DNA from: Lobosporangium transversale
Lineage: Eukaryota; Mortierellomycota; Mortierellomycetes; Mortierellales; Mortierellaceae
Assembly: GCF_002105155.1 (NCBI RefSeq)
Contig: NW_019028980.1
Span: 62,001 to 126,000, forward strand
DNA: 64,000 nt
Direction of reading: 5' to 3'
Under the pieces are notes generated by a model. That model did no database searches, was not told the DNA's origin, and was given only the letters and a program-made list of their open reading frames with translations. The position numbers were made by a program, and so were the translations under genes. Positions 45,417 to 55,524 of this stretch are shown one piece after another (positions within the stretch are counted from its first letter, which is position 1; every line of letters begins with the position of its first letter).

Positions 45417-46879
45417 ATGACCGCCCTTCCAGACACCACATTTGACTTCTCGCCTTCACAGCAACTGCCTTATCTCAGTGCTCCTGATGCATTCCAACGG
45501 CCTCCACTTACACCGCCTCCAACTCCCATCATCTCAGACAACGGATGTCCTACTGCTATGACTACCACAGCTACTATCGCTATGACACATGATAAACTCA
45601 CAGTTTCCGCAAGGCAGCTTCAAAATCACACATTACATCCAGATTTCTTGAATGAATACATCTTGGGTGATGAACTTGGGTCTGGTGGATTTGGTTTCGT
45701 AGTCTCTGCTACGCGCAAGTCCGATCGCAAAGAAGTCGCTGTCAAATTCATTTTCCGCGACAAAGTGCCTGTCCATGGCTGGACCAAGGATCCAGAGTTA
45801 GGTGTGATCCCAATGGAGATTTATGTTCTTCGTAATGTCGAGCACGCCAATATCATTGGATATCTCAACGCTTTTCAAGACCAAAAGTTTTTTTACTTGA
45901 TCATGGAACTCCATGGAACCCCTTGGTCTGCCAGCAACCCTCTCTTGAGCAAACACAATGTCAATAGCAACAACAATAACAACAATAACAACAACAATTC
46001 GAATGCCACCAGCAGCAACACGACTATGATTGAAGCCATGGCTGCAGCGACACTGAATCAACAACGTACTGCTGAATCTTCTGGATTTACTGGATCTGAT
46101 GGATCTGTCGGATCTGCCTCAACTTCGAGTTCAGTTTCTTCTTCCTCCTTTCAGACCACAACCTCATCCTCCAGCTCCATCAATCTAGGTCACTTGGGCA
46201 GTGAGAATGAGCCCTTTATGGAGCCACCAAAGGCTTCGCTTCTGGTCCGTAGAACGTCTTGCGATCTGTTCGAGTGTATCGAGCACCACTCCAAATTCTC
46301 AGAAGGACAGGCTCGCATGATATTCAAACAGATTGTAGAATGTGTTGAATATTTGAACTCGAGAGGAATTTGTCATAGGGATATCAAGGATGAGAACATT
46401 GTGATCGATAACGACTTTCGAGTCAAGTTGATTGACTTTGGGTCGGCAGTGATCATCCCACGGCCACAGGGCAAGCTCTTTGATCGCTTCTATGGGACTA
46501 TTAATTGTACGCTGAACTGATGTCTAAAGGCATTTGAGATTTTTTGTTCAAGTCATTTTTAAGTGGCTTTTTTTTTCTACTGATTTTTTTTTCCCTACAT
46601 TTGTATGCATTATTAGATGCATCGCCCGAGATCTTGAAGGGAGAAAAATATCGCGCTGAGGCTGCAGAGATCTGGGCATTAGGCATCTTGTTGTACACTA
46701 TCCTTTACGGTGAAGTCCCATTCAACGACCCTGTGCAGGCTATTTCCGGTCCTTTCATCACTCCACGTGTTCGGTCGTCGCCAGACTGTATACACCTTCT
46801 CAACTGGATGCTCACCAAGAATCCGGAGCGTCGTGCGACCATAGAGAATATTGTTAACCACCCATGGCTTTCTGGATAA
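45417..46879 (+). CDS. PAS-kinase-type Ser/Thr protein kinase
   Basis: Two exons, 45417-46506 and 46617-46879, are joined by an intron with donor gtacgc and acceptor ttattag. They give 450 residues. The kinase domain is complete: Gly loop 'GDELGSGGFGFV' (84-95), Lys110 in 'EVAVKF', Glu134, 'HRDIKDEN' (320-327), DFG 340-342, then 'YASPEILKG' across the splice. 'GKLFDRFYGTIN' and 'AAEIWALGILLYTILYGEVP' (Glu where most kinases have Asp) resemble the PAS kinases (human PASK, yeast Psk1/2), which tune carbohydrate and translation metabolism. No PAS domain is present; only ~80 residues precede the kinase domain. A ~110-residue Asn/Ser-rich insert (168-280) interrupts the domain after the hinge. The function is inferred from the domain. 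Confidence 0.85.
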
Positions 46880-48104
46880 GCTGTTTCTGGTTTTGCTCGA
46901 AACAGGACTACCAATACAGATCTGCCGTATGGGCCATCTGACCAATGGCATTGAAACCTGCCAAGACTCACACATTTTGCATTTTTCCACTTTATTCTAC
47001 AGCCTCTTTACTATACCATTCGATTTCTGTTTTTTCTTTCTCTTTTATCATCTTTTTCTCCCAGCACTTGCATCGCTTGCGCATTCTATATTTTTTCTTT
47101 AGCTTATCCTCTCCCCCCACTCTATTCATGGCTGTAATTTTCAATAGCGTATTTGTATGACTTTTTTTTTTTTTTCCTTCCTTTATTTTTTTTTTTTTAA
47201 AGGCCCTTGAATGAGAACAAGATAAGGAATAGGAGGAGCGCAAAGACTGGATCTTTCTTCTCCTCTGTGACCGTATAACTATGGCTTTTTTTTTTTTTTA
47301 ATACTCACTTTGTATCAGTACCTCTAGCTTTATTTTTCCAATTAATTTGCATCTAATTATGCAACGTCGCGATGAACAGTTGCATGACCCATCTATTCCT
47401 GCTTCAGGTATTGTCACCTTTTCTCAAGTACCAATGGCTGTCGATTCATATTCCTTGCTTAGTCCAGTTTTTGTGCGTGTCATTTTTTTAAAATTGTGGA
47501 GACAAGATGCAAGGGGCGGTGTTTATTAGCGATAAAAAACTAATAATAATAAAAAAAAAGAAACGAACAAGGGAACAGATCCTTTTTGGAAGATCTTTTT
47601 GGTCATAGGATCAGCACGAGTATATTCAAATACATAGACACTAACTGTCATCTTTCAACTTTCAAATGAAAAAAGAATTACAAGGGACACGTGGCTTACA
47701 TAGCCCTTTTAAGAAAGAAGCTTTTTTTTTTTTTTTTTTTTTTTTTCTTTATTTCTCACGACTGAATGTTAAAGACGATACAAACGATGGGAGTAAAGAA
47801 AATGCGTTATCGCCAGATGAGGAAGCATGATTTTTTTTTTTATTGGGAAGGTTCGCACTGAAGCCTATTCCATGGATCCTGTTCCATCCCGCAATCAAAC
47901 ATTTTTTTTTACTTTTCCCTTCTGATGAAAGGATTTTTTTTTTTTTTTTTTTTTTTTTCCCTTTCCTCTCTAATGAGAGAAAAAGGATTATAGAAATGAA
48001 GAGTATTTACAATTGAAAAAGGGATTCAACATGTTTATGATCGGAAAAAAAGAGAAAGTTGTCATATTCATGAAGAAAAATAGGAGGAGAAGGGGGGGGG
48101 GGCC
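46880..48104. other. Intergenic region with many T-runs
   Basis: This is the 3' flank between convergent genes (kinase + and metallothionein -). T-runs lie at about 47162-47175, 47288-47299, 47722-47746 and 47935-47958, and a G-run at 48092-48102. No gene was seen. Confidence 0.55.
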
Positions 48105-48500
48105 TTAGTGGCATTGGCACTTGCCACCACAGGTGCAGTCTGCGCCGGCTGGAGCAGAGCAACCACAAGTCTTGCCCGCACAGTTGTTACAGCCCTTTGA
48201 ACACTTGCATTCGCCACCAGAAGAACCCTCGCAAGGGCAAGAGCCCTTTGCACAACCACAGCCTGAAGAAGAAGCGGAAGATTTACCGCATTTACATGTT
48301 GTTCCGCAAGCTAATACAGTAAAACACAAAAATGTTTACAATTAGTCTTTCATTCAAAAAAAATAAAATAGAATAAAACAAAACAAAAAAGTGACGCCAT
48401 ATGACGCGAGACAATTCTGCTATAATATATATATATAAATCAATAAAGCCATACTGCAGCTGGATCCACAGGAGCAAGCCTCGTTACCGCAAGGATTCAT
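48105..48500 (-). CDS. Metallothionein
   Basis: Two exons, 48455-48500 and 48105-48310, join across a 144-nt intron (donor gtatgg, acceptor tattag, phase 1) to an 83-residue protein. It has 21 cysteines, mostly in C-x-C pairs (ACSCGSSC, CKCGK, CGCAKGSCPC, CKCSKGCNNC, CTCGGKCQCH), and no aromatic residue. Such proteins bind Cu(I), Zn or Cd in the cytosol through thiolate clusters, buffering and detoxifying metals. The start is the ATG at 48498-48500 (MNPCGNEAC). A Ser-rich linker at 25-32 splits it into two Cys clusters, suggesting a two-domain fold. Its TATA box is at 48625-48633. Metal-induced expression is likely from the family but no site was confirmed. Confidence 0.93.
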
Positions 48501-49145
48501 GATGGAAGAATAGGATTGCTTGTTTTGTCAATGAGTTGAGTGAATGTAAGCAGGGTTGTTTAGTTTGAAGAATGATGATGAAGTGAAAAAAGAAAAAAGT
48601 AAAAAAAGATAGACCGAACACGTCCTTTTATACAACGACATTTTTTTTTTTTTTTGCATGAAGTCTCATGATAAACGCCGATCCAGCCAGCTTGAAAATC
48701 ACAATGCATGACATGACATAACAGAACACTCATTAAAATGCACAAGACATTTATCATCAATAACACATTCATATATACATGTATTATGGAAACAGTGCAT
48801 TCATTTATTAACCTAGACTTTAATCTTTGCCTCTCTCCCCCTATCCCCTATTCCTCTCTTTCTCCCCTGCTTCCTTGCTCATTGTCTCTCATTTCTCTTG
48901 TCTAATCGCATTTAATTTTACATTTGTGGTTGCTGAATGAAGTGACATGTGAGACAATATTTAAAAAGCAACCTATACTAACCTTAAATGGAAAAAAATG
49001 CGCGATTTTTTTTTTTTGACATGACAGAATTGGCCTGTCAAAATTCGTAAAATCCCTCATACGTCAATCACAATGTATTGGCGCATTGAGACTTTGGACG
49101 CGTGAATATGTATCCTTTATATTATTATATTTATATATATATTTA
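48501..49145. other. Metallothionein promoter and spacer
   Basis: Upstream of the metallothionein ATG lie the TATA box and a T-run at 48642-48655. No further gene lies before the 3' end of the methyltransferase gene. Confidence 0.5.
48625..48633 (-). promoter_or_regulatory. TATA box of metallothionein gene
   Basis: On the minus strand the sequence reads TATAAAAGG, 125 nt before the ATG, a strong consensus TATA as expected for a highly inducible gene. Confidence 0.65.
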
Positions 49146-50177
49146 TTAAAGACGTCGGTTTACATAGAGATATTGGAACACTTCGGGGACATGTATTGTG
49201 CATCTCATCTCCTCAGTGATAGTCCCTTTTTTCTTGTGCTTTTTCTTGCTGTTGCTGCTGCTACTGCTGTGGTTGTTGTTGTTGTTGTTGCTATTGCTGT
49301 TGCTGTCATGGCTATTGCTAATGTCTTTGTGCATAGTACGTTGATCTTTCTTTTCTGTATCATCTTGTGACTGTAAAGGCTGTGGATACACTTCTTGATC
49401 AACTCTGATCTTTTCAATCCGTTCAGTCTTCCATAGGCCACCTCCGAGAGTCCCCTCAGGCCATTCAAATTGTCGGAACCCAGAATAGGAGATGACACAC
49501 CATATCCCATCAGGTTGTTGGATCACTCGAGCAACTTGTTCACAAAGTGTACGGATTTTTGTAGATTGGTCATCATCTCCACAGGAAATGGCGTCGGAAG
49601 TTGATTTGTCAATACATAAATGAAACGTATTGGCAGGTAAGGCAGACATATCGAGGCAATCCATCTCAAGAAATTGGAGAGGACATTCTTCTACTTCCGG
49701 AATAGAGTTGGATAACGGCGACAATGGTAATGCGAGAGAAGGAGGAGGGGAATGTGATGCTGGATGTGATGATATTGATATTGGTGATGGTAATGGAGCG
49801 GAAGGAGATGTATTAGAACTGAGGGTTGACGCGTTTGTTCCGATGTCCGTAGAGCTGTTAGACAAAGGTTTGGGTGGTGAGGATAATGATCGCCATTGGA
49901 TTGCGGCTTCACATCGTTGCCTCATCCGATCAACAACCGAACGGACATAATCAATACTGGTGACATGATGATAACCTAACCGATAGAGATCAAGTGGTAA
50001 ATCTGAGTTGCCGCAACCAAGGTTTAGAATCTTGACAGAGTGATCTTTTGGTAACAAATCTAATCGCTGCATGTAAGGTTCGAGTGCATCCCAAGACATG
50101 AGCCATTCAAATGAAGGCTCTTGATCAAAGCGTTGTGCCCAGTACTCTTGCTTGTCAAATGGAATGGCAATAGACAT
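49146..50177 (-). CDS. METTL13/EEF1AKMT4-like SAM methyltransferase
   Basis: A single exon encodes 343 residues from the ATG at 50175-50177 (MSIAIPFDKQEYW). Class I SAM-binding motif I is 'ILNLGCGNSDLPLDL' (50-64), then 'VTSIDY' (72-77) for the ribose contact and 'DKSTSDAI' after strand 4. The opening 'YWAQRFDQEPSFEWLMSWD' is typical of the METTL12/METTL13/EEF1AKMT4 group, which methylate lysines or N-termini of eEF1A and related proteins. A Ser/Pro insert (about 100-160) and an Asn/Ser/Lys-rich insert (about 285-320) are low-complexity additions. eEF1A as substrate is an inference. The gene is divergent from aprataxin with 185 nt between starts. Confidence 0.82.
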   Translation of the reverse strand: MSIAIPFDKQEYWAQRFDQEPSFEWLMSWDALEPYMQRLDLLPKDHSVKILNLGCGNSDLPLDLYRLGYHHVTSIDYVRSVVDRMRQRCEAAIQWRSLSSPPKPLSNSSTDIGTNASTLSSNTSPSAPLPSPISISSHPASHSPPPSLALPLSPLSNSIPEVEECPLQFLEMDCLDMSALPANTFHLCIDKSTSDAISCGDDDQSTKIRTLCEQVARVIQQPDGIWCVISYSGFRQFEWPEGTLGGGLWKTERIEKIRVDQEVYPQPLQSQDDTEKKDQRTMHKDISNSHDSNSNSNNNNNNHSSSSSNSKKKHKKKGTITEEMRCTIHVPEVFQYLYVNRRL

Positions 50178-50362
50178 GATTGTCAATTGTTGTCGTTTTT
50201 GTTGTTGTTGTTGTAAAAAAAAAAAAAAAAAAGTTAACTGCTGCGCCTACTGAAAAGAATTATGTCATTTGGTGGTTATTCAAACACTAGCATTGACCTC
50301 CACAATTCTTGACAGACACCTCGAAACTAATTAATGCTCAATTGATTCTCCAACTAATCAAA
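50178..50362. promoter_or_regulatory. Short bidirectional upstream region
   Basis: 185 nt separate the start codons of the methyltransferase (-) and aprataxin (+) genes. It contains a gtt-rich stretch with an A-run (50217-50232). No TATA box is evident on either side. Confidence 0.5.
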
Positions 50363-51389
50363 ATGGTTCATGGAGAAAAATATATCAATGCTGAAGAGAT
50401 TGTAAAGCACAAGGATGGTCGAATTGATCTTTGTAAGGAACAAAAGTCTTTTTTTTTTATTTTTTTATTTTTTTATTTATTTATTTATTTAAAATAAAGT
50501 CGTTTCTGACCCCCAAGTTTTTTTTTTTTTTTTTTTTTTTTTCAATTTTATACTTAGTCAACACTATCCTTGCCCGAAAGGATAAGAATTCTCAAATCCC
50601 TGTTCTTGCTGAAACAAAGACAGCTTCAGTGTCACAGCCATTACCACTGTTACCATCCGCCCCTATGCCAGGAAAATACCGAAAATTATTACCAGCCTCA
50701 GCACCATCTACAATCATCAACAAAGTTGACTCTAGCCCAGTTTCAGACTTAAAAGAAGCAGAAGGAGACACAGGGACTATAGCTTCATTTTCTAGAAAAC
50801 GCTTATCAAGCCCCCCATCCCCAACAACAACACCAAGCAGTATTGGTATAAACACGACAGTCAATAGTAAAATTAGTAGTAGTAACGATATTGGTAGCAG
50901 CAAGGATGGATCATACGCAAGGCTAAGGAAAGTTTATAAAGTGACTACAACACCAATAGGAGAGGGTCATAGTCACGGATATTTGGATATCTTCAAGGGA
51001 TATGTCGAACAACCATCGACTGTTCCAGCAGAAATTGCGTACTGGCACGATCATGAGCATCTTATTATTAAGGATGCTTATCCAAAGGTATTTTAATGTT
51101 TATGCTTGATATTCGCTCCATTTTCTTTTCAAAAAGAATTAAAAAAAGACGACATAAAAGAAAAATAATTATTGTTTTTATTTTTTGTTTAAGAGTAAAG
51201 TACATATGCTAGTTCTGCCGAGACAAAGGATTGACAAACTGGACAAGTTGTCAAGTACTAGCGGGATCACTCTCATCCAGCGCTTAAAAGAACGTGCTCA
51301 CTGGCTTGTGACGAGGTAGCATTTTTATTTTTTTTATTTTTTGACTTTGCAGCATTACATATCATTTATGGTGCTTAAATATTTTCTCG

Positions 51390-51422
<33 letters not shown>

Positions 51423-51580
51423 CATCTCAGGTTAAAGGAGGAATCACCAGAGCTCGAGCTTAAGATAGGGTTCCATGTTATCCCAAGTTTAATGTGAGTC
51501 CTATATACCTGACCTATTAAAGGCATATTACTGTATATTTTATATACCTAATTTTCTTTTTTTTTTTTTTGCTCTTTTTC

Positions 51581-51620
<40 letters not shown>

Positions 51621-51942
51621 TTTGGGGGGGGGGGTGATTATAAGGCAATTGCATTTGCATGTTATCTCACAGGACTTTTGTGGTACAGGATTGACAAAGA
51701 AACGCCATTGGAATACGTTTACAACACCATTTTTTATTACACCTGATGAAGTGATTACGATCCTTCAACAGCGAGGATCTTTCATATTAAGTCCTCAAGA
51801 CGTTATTAATTATGAAGCCATGTCAAAACGCGACTTAAAATGCAATCAATGTAAGGAAACCCTCAAAAATATGCCCATGCTCAAAAAACATCTTGAGGAA
51901 CATTATCTCAAGAAAAAGGAAAGAGTAGGCGCCATGAAGTAA
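50363..51942 (+). CDS. HNT3: Aprataxin (HIT-domain DNA 5'-adenylate hydrolase)
   Basis: Five exons, 50363-50432, 50558-51087, 51194-51315, 51431-51493 and 51645-51942, join in phase to 360 residues. The HIT domain begins near residue 172 (EIAYWHDHEHLIIKDAYPK). It continues through 'KVHMLVLPRQRIDKL' and holds the catalytic strand 'QLHLHVISQDFC' at 263-274, where His265 is the expected nucleophile and the first His of the HxHxH motif is Gln. A C2H2 zinc finger (C328, C331, H344, H348) ends the protein, as in aprataxins. The enzyme removes AMP left on DNA 5' ends by failed ligation and acts in the nucleus. The N-terminal ~130 residues are Ser/Pro-rich and show no FHA domain. Frame openness upstream allows an earlier start, but 50363 is the first ATG. 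Confidence 0.88.
51582..51634. repeat. (ATT)n array and G11 run inside aprataxin intron 4
   Basis: About 13 att units (51582-51622) are followed by a run of eleven G (51624-51634), ending only ten nt before the splice acceptor. Confidence 0.9.
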
Positions 51943-52118
51943 CACTGAGAGTATCAAGGATGAACTCAGTCGGAATAAAATGACAAACATCTAGTCCTTC
52001 AAGGCTTGTAAAAAAAAAGAAAAGAAAAGAAAAGAAAAATAAAACCGAGGGAAAAGTCAATTTTATCTCACCATGCAGATGTAACGGTGAATACAAAAGT
52101 GTAAAATGCAAATGTATG

Positions 52119-52152
<34 letters not shown>

Positions 52153-52233
52153 ATATTTGATGCAGAAATGTTATAATGAAAAATGTGTATTGTGATGAAT
52201 GCGTGTGTTTGGGAGAGAGGATGAGTAAGAGAT

Positions 52234-53499
52234 CTAGTCCTTGGCTTTCTTTTCTTTCTTTTCTTTCTTCTCCTTCTTGTCCTTCTTATCCTTCTCGACC
52301 TTTTCACCCTTCTCTTTCTTTTCCTTCTTCTCCTTCTTCTCCTTCTTCTCCTTCTTGGCCTTCTTCCCTTCTGTTACATCCTCTTCTGAATGTTCTATCT
52401 TTCTCTTGGCAGGTCTACTTGCTTCTTGTGCTTCTGTTTCTTCTCCTTCGCCTTCTTCCTCCTTTTCTTCTTGGTGGTTAGCTACGGCAGTAGAAGCCTT
52501 CATAGTTTCCTCAGCCTCGGCTACTTCTTCCTCCCCTTCTTCCTCCTCTTCCTCCATCTCATCTTGCCCCGCATCTTCTTCCATCTCCTCCTCTAATGCC
52601 TGTTGTTCCCTCAAAAGCTCCTCCTCTGCATCACGCTGACGCTTCTCTAACGTTTTTTTCCATCGTTCCGCAAATTCCTTGCCTGATCCAGATAGTTTAG
52701 CCCCCGGTACCTGGGTATCGAAACCTGCAAACTTGAATCTCATCTTCAATCCTTCGGGCTGTTGTCTTTTGGGAACGGGTCTAGACAAAATCTCTTCTGC
52801 CATGGGTGCTCCAGAAGGGATGGTGGGGTGTGCAACCAATGCCAGATGATGTTTAATGCCGAGAGGCGCTTGAACAAGTTGTCCTCCTTTAGATGAATCA
52901 GGTACAAGTGGCTGAAGCGCCAGCATCTCTCCTGCAAATCCTGAATCAGGCGTGACAGCCTCTAGTTGATATTTGACGGTCGAGGTAGAAGTTGAAGTTG
53001 ATGATGAAGACTCTTTCTTCTTCAGTGCACCCTGAATAGGATGACCTGCTGTAGATGGGAGTGTAATAGACATCGTGGCCAGATCTTCATTAGAAATGCC
53101 TTCTGGGACTCGGATCAACCAAAGTTCGTGCTTCACTGTCTCATCCATATCAAATACTGAAAGGGAATTCTTCTTGGCTTTATATAATGAAAAATCCTTG
53201 GGTGGTTTATAATCCCTATATAAAAGAGGCCCAGTAGCATTATGAAAGGCGGTAATAGGATAATTGGCGATATGAAAAAGAGGAGGAGGATTGGAAAGAG
53301 GTGTCAGAATAATAATAACAACAATGAGTTTTACGTTTCATTCAAAAAAAAAAAAAAAAAAAAAAAACTGCTCCTAATGTCGCCACAACACAATTCCTCC
53401 ATCGTCATCTTAAAAGATACCGTACAGGTTCTTAATGACTCCCTCATCATCACTTGACTCGATGTCGCTGTTGATATTCTCCCTTGATTTTGGCGCCAT
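52234..53499 (-). CDS. RPA34: RNA polymerase I subunit Rpa34 (PAF49-like)
   Basis: Two exons, 53426-53499 and 52234-53215, are joined by a 210-nt intron (donor gtacgg, acceptor atatag, phase 2) to 351 residues. Exon 1 gives an acidic start (MAPKSRENINSDIESSDDEG), and the splice restores 'DYKPPKDFSLYKA', a typical Rpa34 opening. 'KHELWLIRVPEGISNEDL' matches the dimerisation domain that pairs with Rpa49. The C-terminus has a long Glu-rich stretch and then a KKEKKEKKEKK tail, like the basic nucleolar tails of Rpa34/CAST. The Rpa49-Rpa34 pair stabilises Pol I during rDNA transcription. The gene converges on aprataxin with 291 nt between the stops, where an A-run lies (52119-52149). Confidence 0.82.
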
Positions 53500-53715
53500 T
53501 ATGAATAGAATAGTGTGCGTGGTAAGAGCGACAAATGAAGTACATGGTCTTTTTTTTTTTTTTTTTTCCTGTTTTTTGTTTGTATTCGTGACTGTGGGTG
53601 GGTATGATAGTTAAAATAAATACACGTGAGAGATCAATGCCATAAAATATAAAATGTATTTTTTTTCTATGTTGGATAAAAAAATAGGGACTAATTCACT
53701 AACTAATAATCGCAT

Positions 53716-54455
53716 CTATGCCTTTGTTTCTTCCTTGTTGTCTTGAGATTTGGCATGTGCATCCAAATTCATGACCAACAGTGTAGGATTCATGTTCAAT
53801 AACTGTACAAGCCGTCCACCTCCAGCCTGACTCAACAATCCAGCCAACTGTGATCGCAGTGTTTGGATACCAGGCATCTCTACCATCTTCTTCATATCTT
53901 CTACACTCACAAGGGCATCATCGATCTTGCCTCCCAATAAGATCATTTTATGATGCTTTTCCACCACTTTCCTGATCCCTTCCAGCCCTTGGGGGACCTT
54001 TGCCCTTGCCTTGCCCTCTTCTTCTTCTTCAGGAGAAATATTACAGCTGATCACACAGGTAGGACCATTGACCAATGGTGCCAAGTTCGCGTAACGGGTT
54101 TCTCTTAACGCAGCCGAGAAGATACCAAGGCGAACAATCTTCATTTGAGCGCCAGCGGCCGCAAGGTCTGTACGAAGCCGAACTAATTCTGGAACTGACA
54201 TGTTGTTGTGTTGGCAGATCAACAAAATTCGGTTGGATTCTAGAAGTTCGGTGTATGTGTGATGAAGAAATGTCTTTTGTGGATGAAACTCCTTGCCATA
54301 GTTGGTGAGTCGTTTACCAGACGCTGCTGCTGCCTCTCTCCTTGCTTTCAGGGCTGCTGCTGATAACTTTGTTGGAATCCGTGCAGTCGCCGTAGTAGCA
54401 TCTTAATAAGATCATAGTGAAAAGAAAAGAGGAAAGCATCTACAAGTCATTAGTC

Positions 54456-54490
<35 letters not shown>

Positions 54491-54616
54491 GCATCAACCG
54501 AAAAAAATAAAAACATTAAAATAAATTATTGTTTACTGATCATTACATGTACGGACGGCAGTCAGAGACAGCCCCGATCTTGTGATAATTCCTAGAGTTG
54601 ACATCAGATAGCGCAT
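53716..54616 (-). CDS. MRPL11: Mitochondrial ribosomal protein bL10m
   Basis: Two exons, 54547-54616 and 53716-54401, are joined by a 145-nt intron with a long A-run (donor gtaatg, acceptor attaag, phase 1). They give 251 residues. Exon 1 supplies a basic, Ser/Thr-rich mitochondrial presequence (MRYLMSTLGIITRSGLSL, then TAVRTYATTATAR across the splice). The mature part has 'LLESNRILLICQHNNMSVPE', 'LRTDLAAAGAQMKIVRLGIF' and 'KMILLGGKIDDALVS', matching the bL10 family of the ribosomal stalk base. The second in-frame ATG (54602-54604) is an alternative start. The symbol follows yeast naming. It acts in the mitochondrial large subunit, anchoring bL12 stalk proteins that recruit translation factors. 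Confidence 0.88.
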
Positions 54617-55524
54617 GGATTAGCGATAAAGATAAAAATCGCCTTAATCGAAGTAAATCGTTATTTAATGCTCCAGAATAGCTTTATTTCCAGAGTAGTG
54701 CTTTTTGAACTTTGGTCTTTCATTCCAGCGTCATTTATCGCTCCTTGTGATCAGTGATGGTTTACTCTGTAGTCCTGCATGATTAAAAAAGGATGAGCTC
54801 AGCATGCAGACATCAGTCAGTTGCATACCTCTAGCAGAGAACATCCCTGGCAAGTATGTATATATACTAATGGCGATGAATAAGAGAGAGGGAGAGGCGT
54901 CCTTGGCTGTCCGGAATTTCTTGGACGATAGTAATGGGGGGGTTAACTGTGTTTATCATCCACGAGCGGCTTAGCTCACACTTGATCCGTAGCAAAAAAC
55001 ATCACGTGCCGCTAGGATCCTCATGAGAGACAGGACGCGTCTTTTGAATATCAATTTTCTCGGTACCTCTGGACTGTCTTTCTTAAAAAATGAATACATG
55101 AAGAATTGCACTGTGCTCACTTCACTACAATTTTTTTCTTGACCAAAGAGGTAGGTGTAAAATAATAAATATCCTATATTTTCTCCAACAAGTTATATAA
55201 CCACGAGCCAAGAAAGCCTCACTAGACAATCTAGACTAGAGTGGCCGTGGCGAAGTCATGGGTCGCCTATCTTGTTTCAACGAAAATCTTTATTGCTCAA
55301 ACAGCGTTTAACATTCTTTTTTTTTCTATATATCCTTTATATTCTTTTTAATTAAATCAATTCATTTCAATCCGTACTCTTTTTCTTTCCATTCCTAAAC
55401 ACATAGAATGGTTGAATGAAACTGCAATACAAGCACTAAAATAGATTCAGGTTAGTCCTTTAACCTGAGTGCTCGGGACATGCTTTTTTTTTTTTTTTTT
55501 TTTTCATTCGTTTTCATTATATGC
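54617..55524. other. Intergenic region
   Basis: About 0.9 kb lies upstream of bL10m and downstream of the Mei2-like gene. It contains a cacgtg at about 55005 and a T-run at 55483-55504. No gene was recognised. Confidence 0.5.

Noticed and set aside
52241-52639. Phe/Ser-rich plus-strand frames
   Set aside because: Antisense of the Lys/Glu tail of Rpa34.
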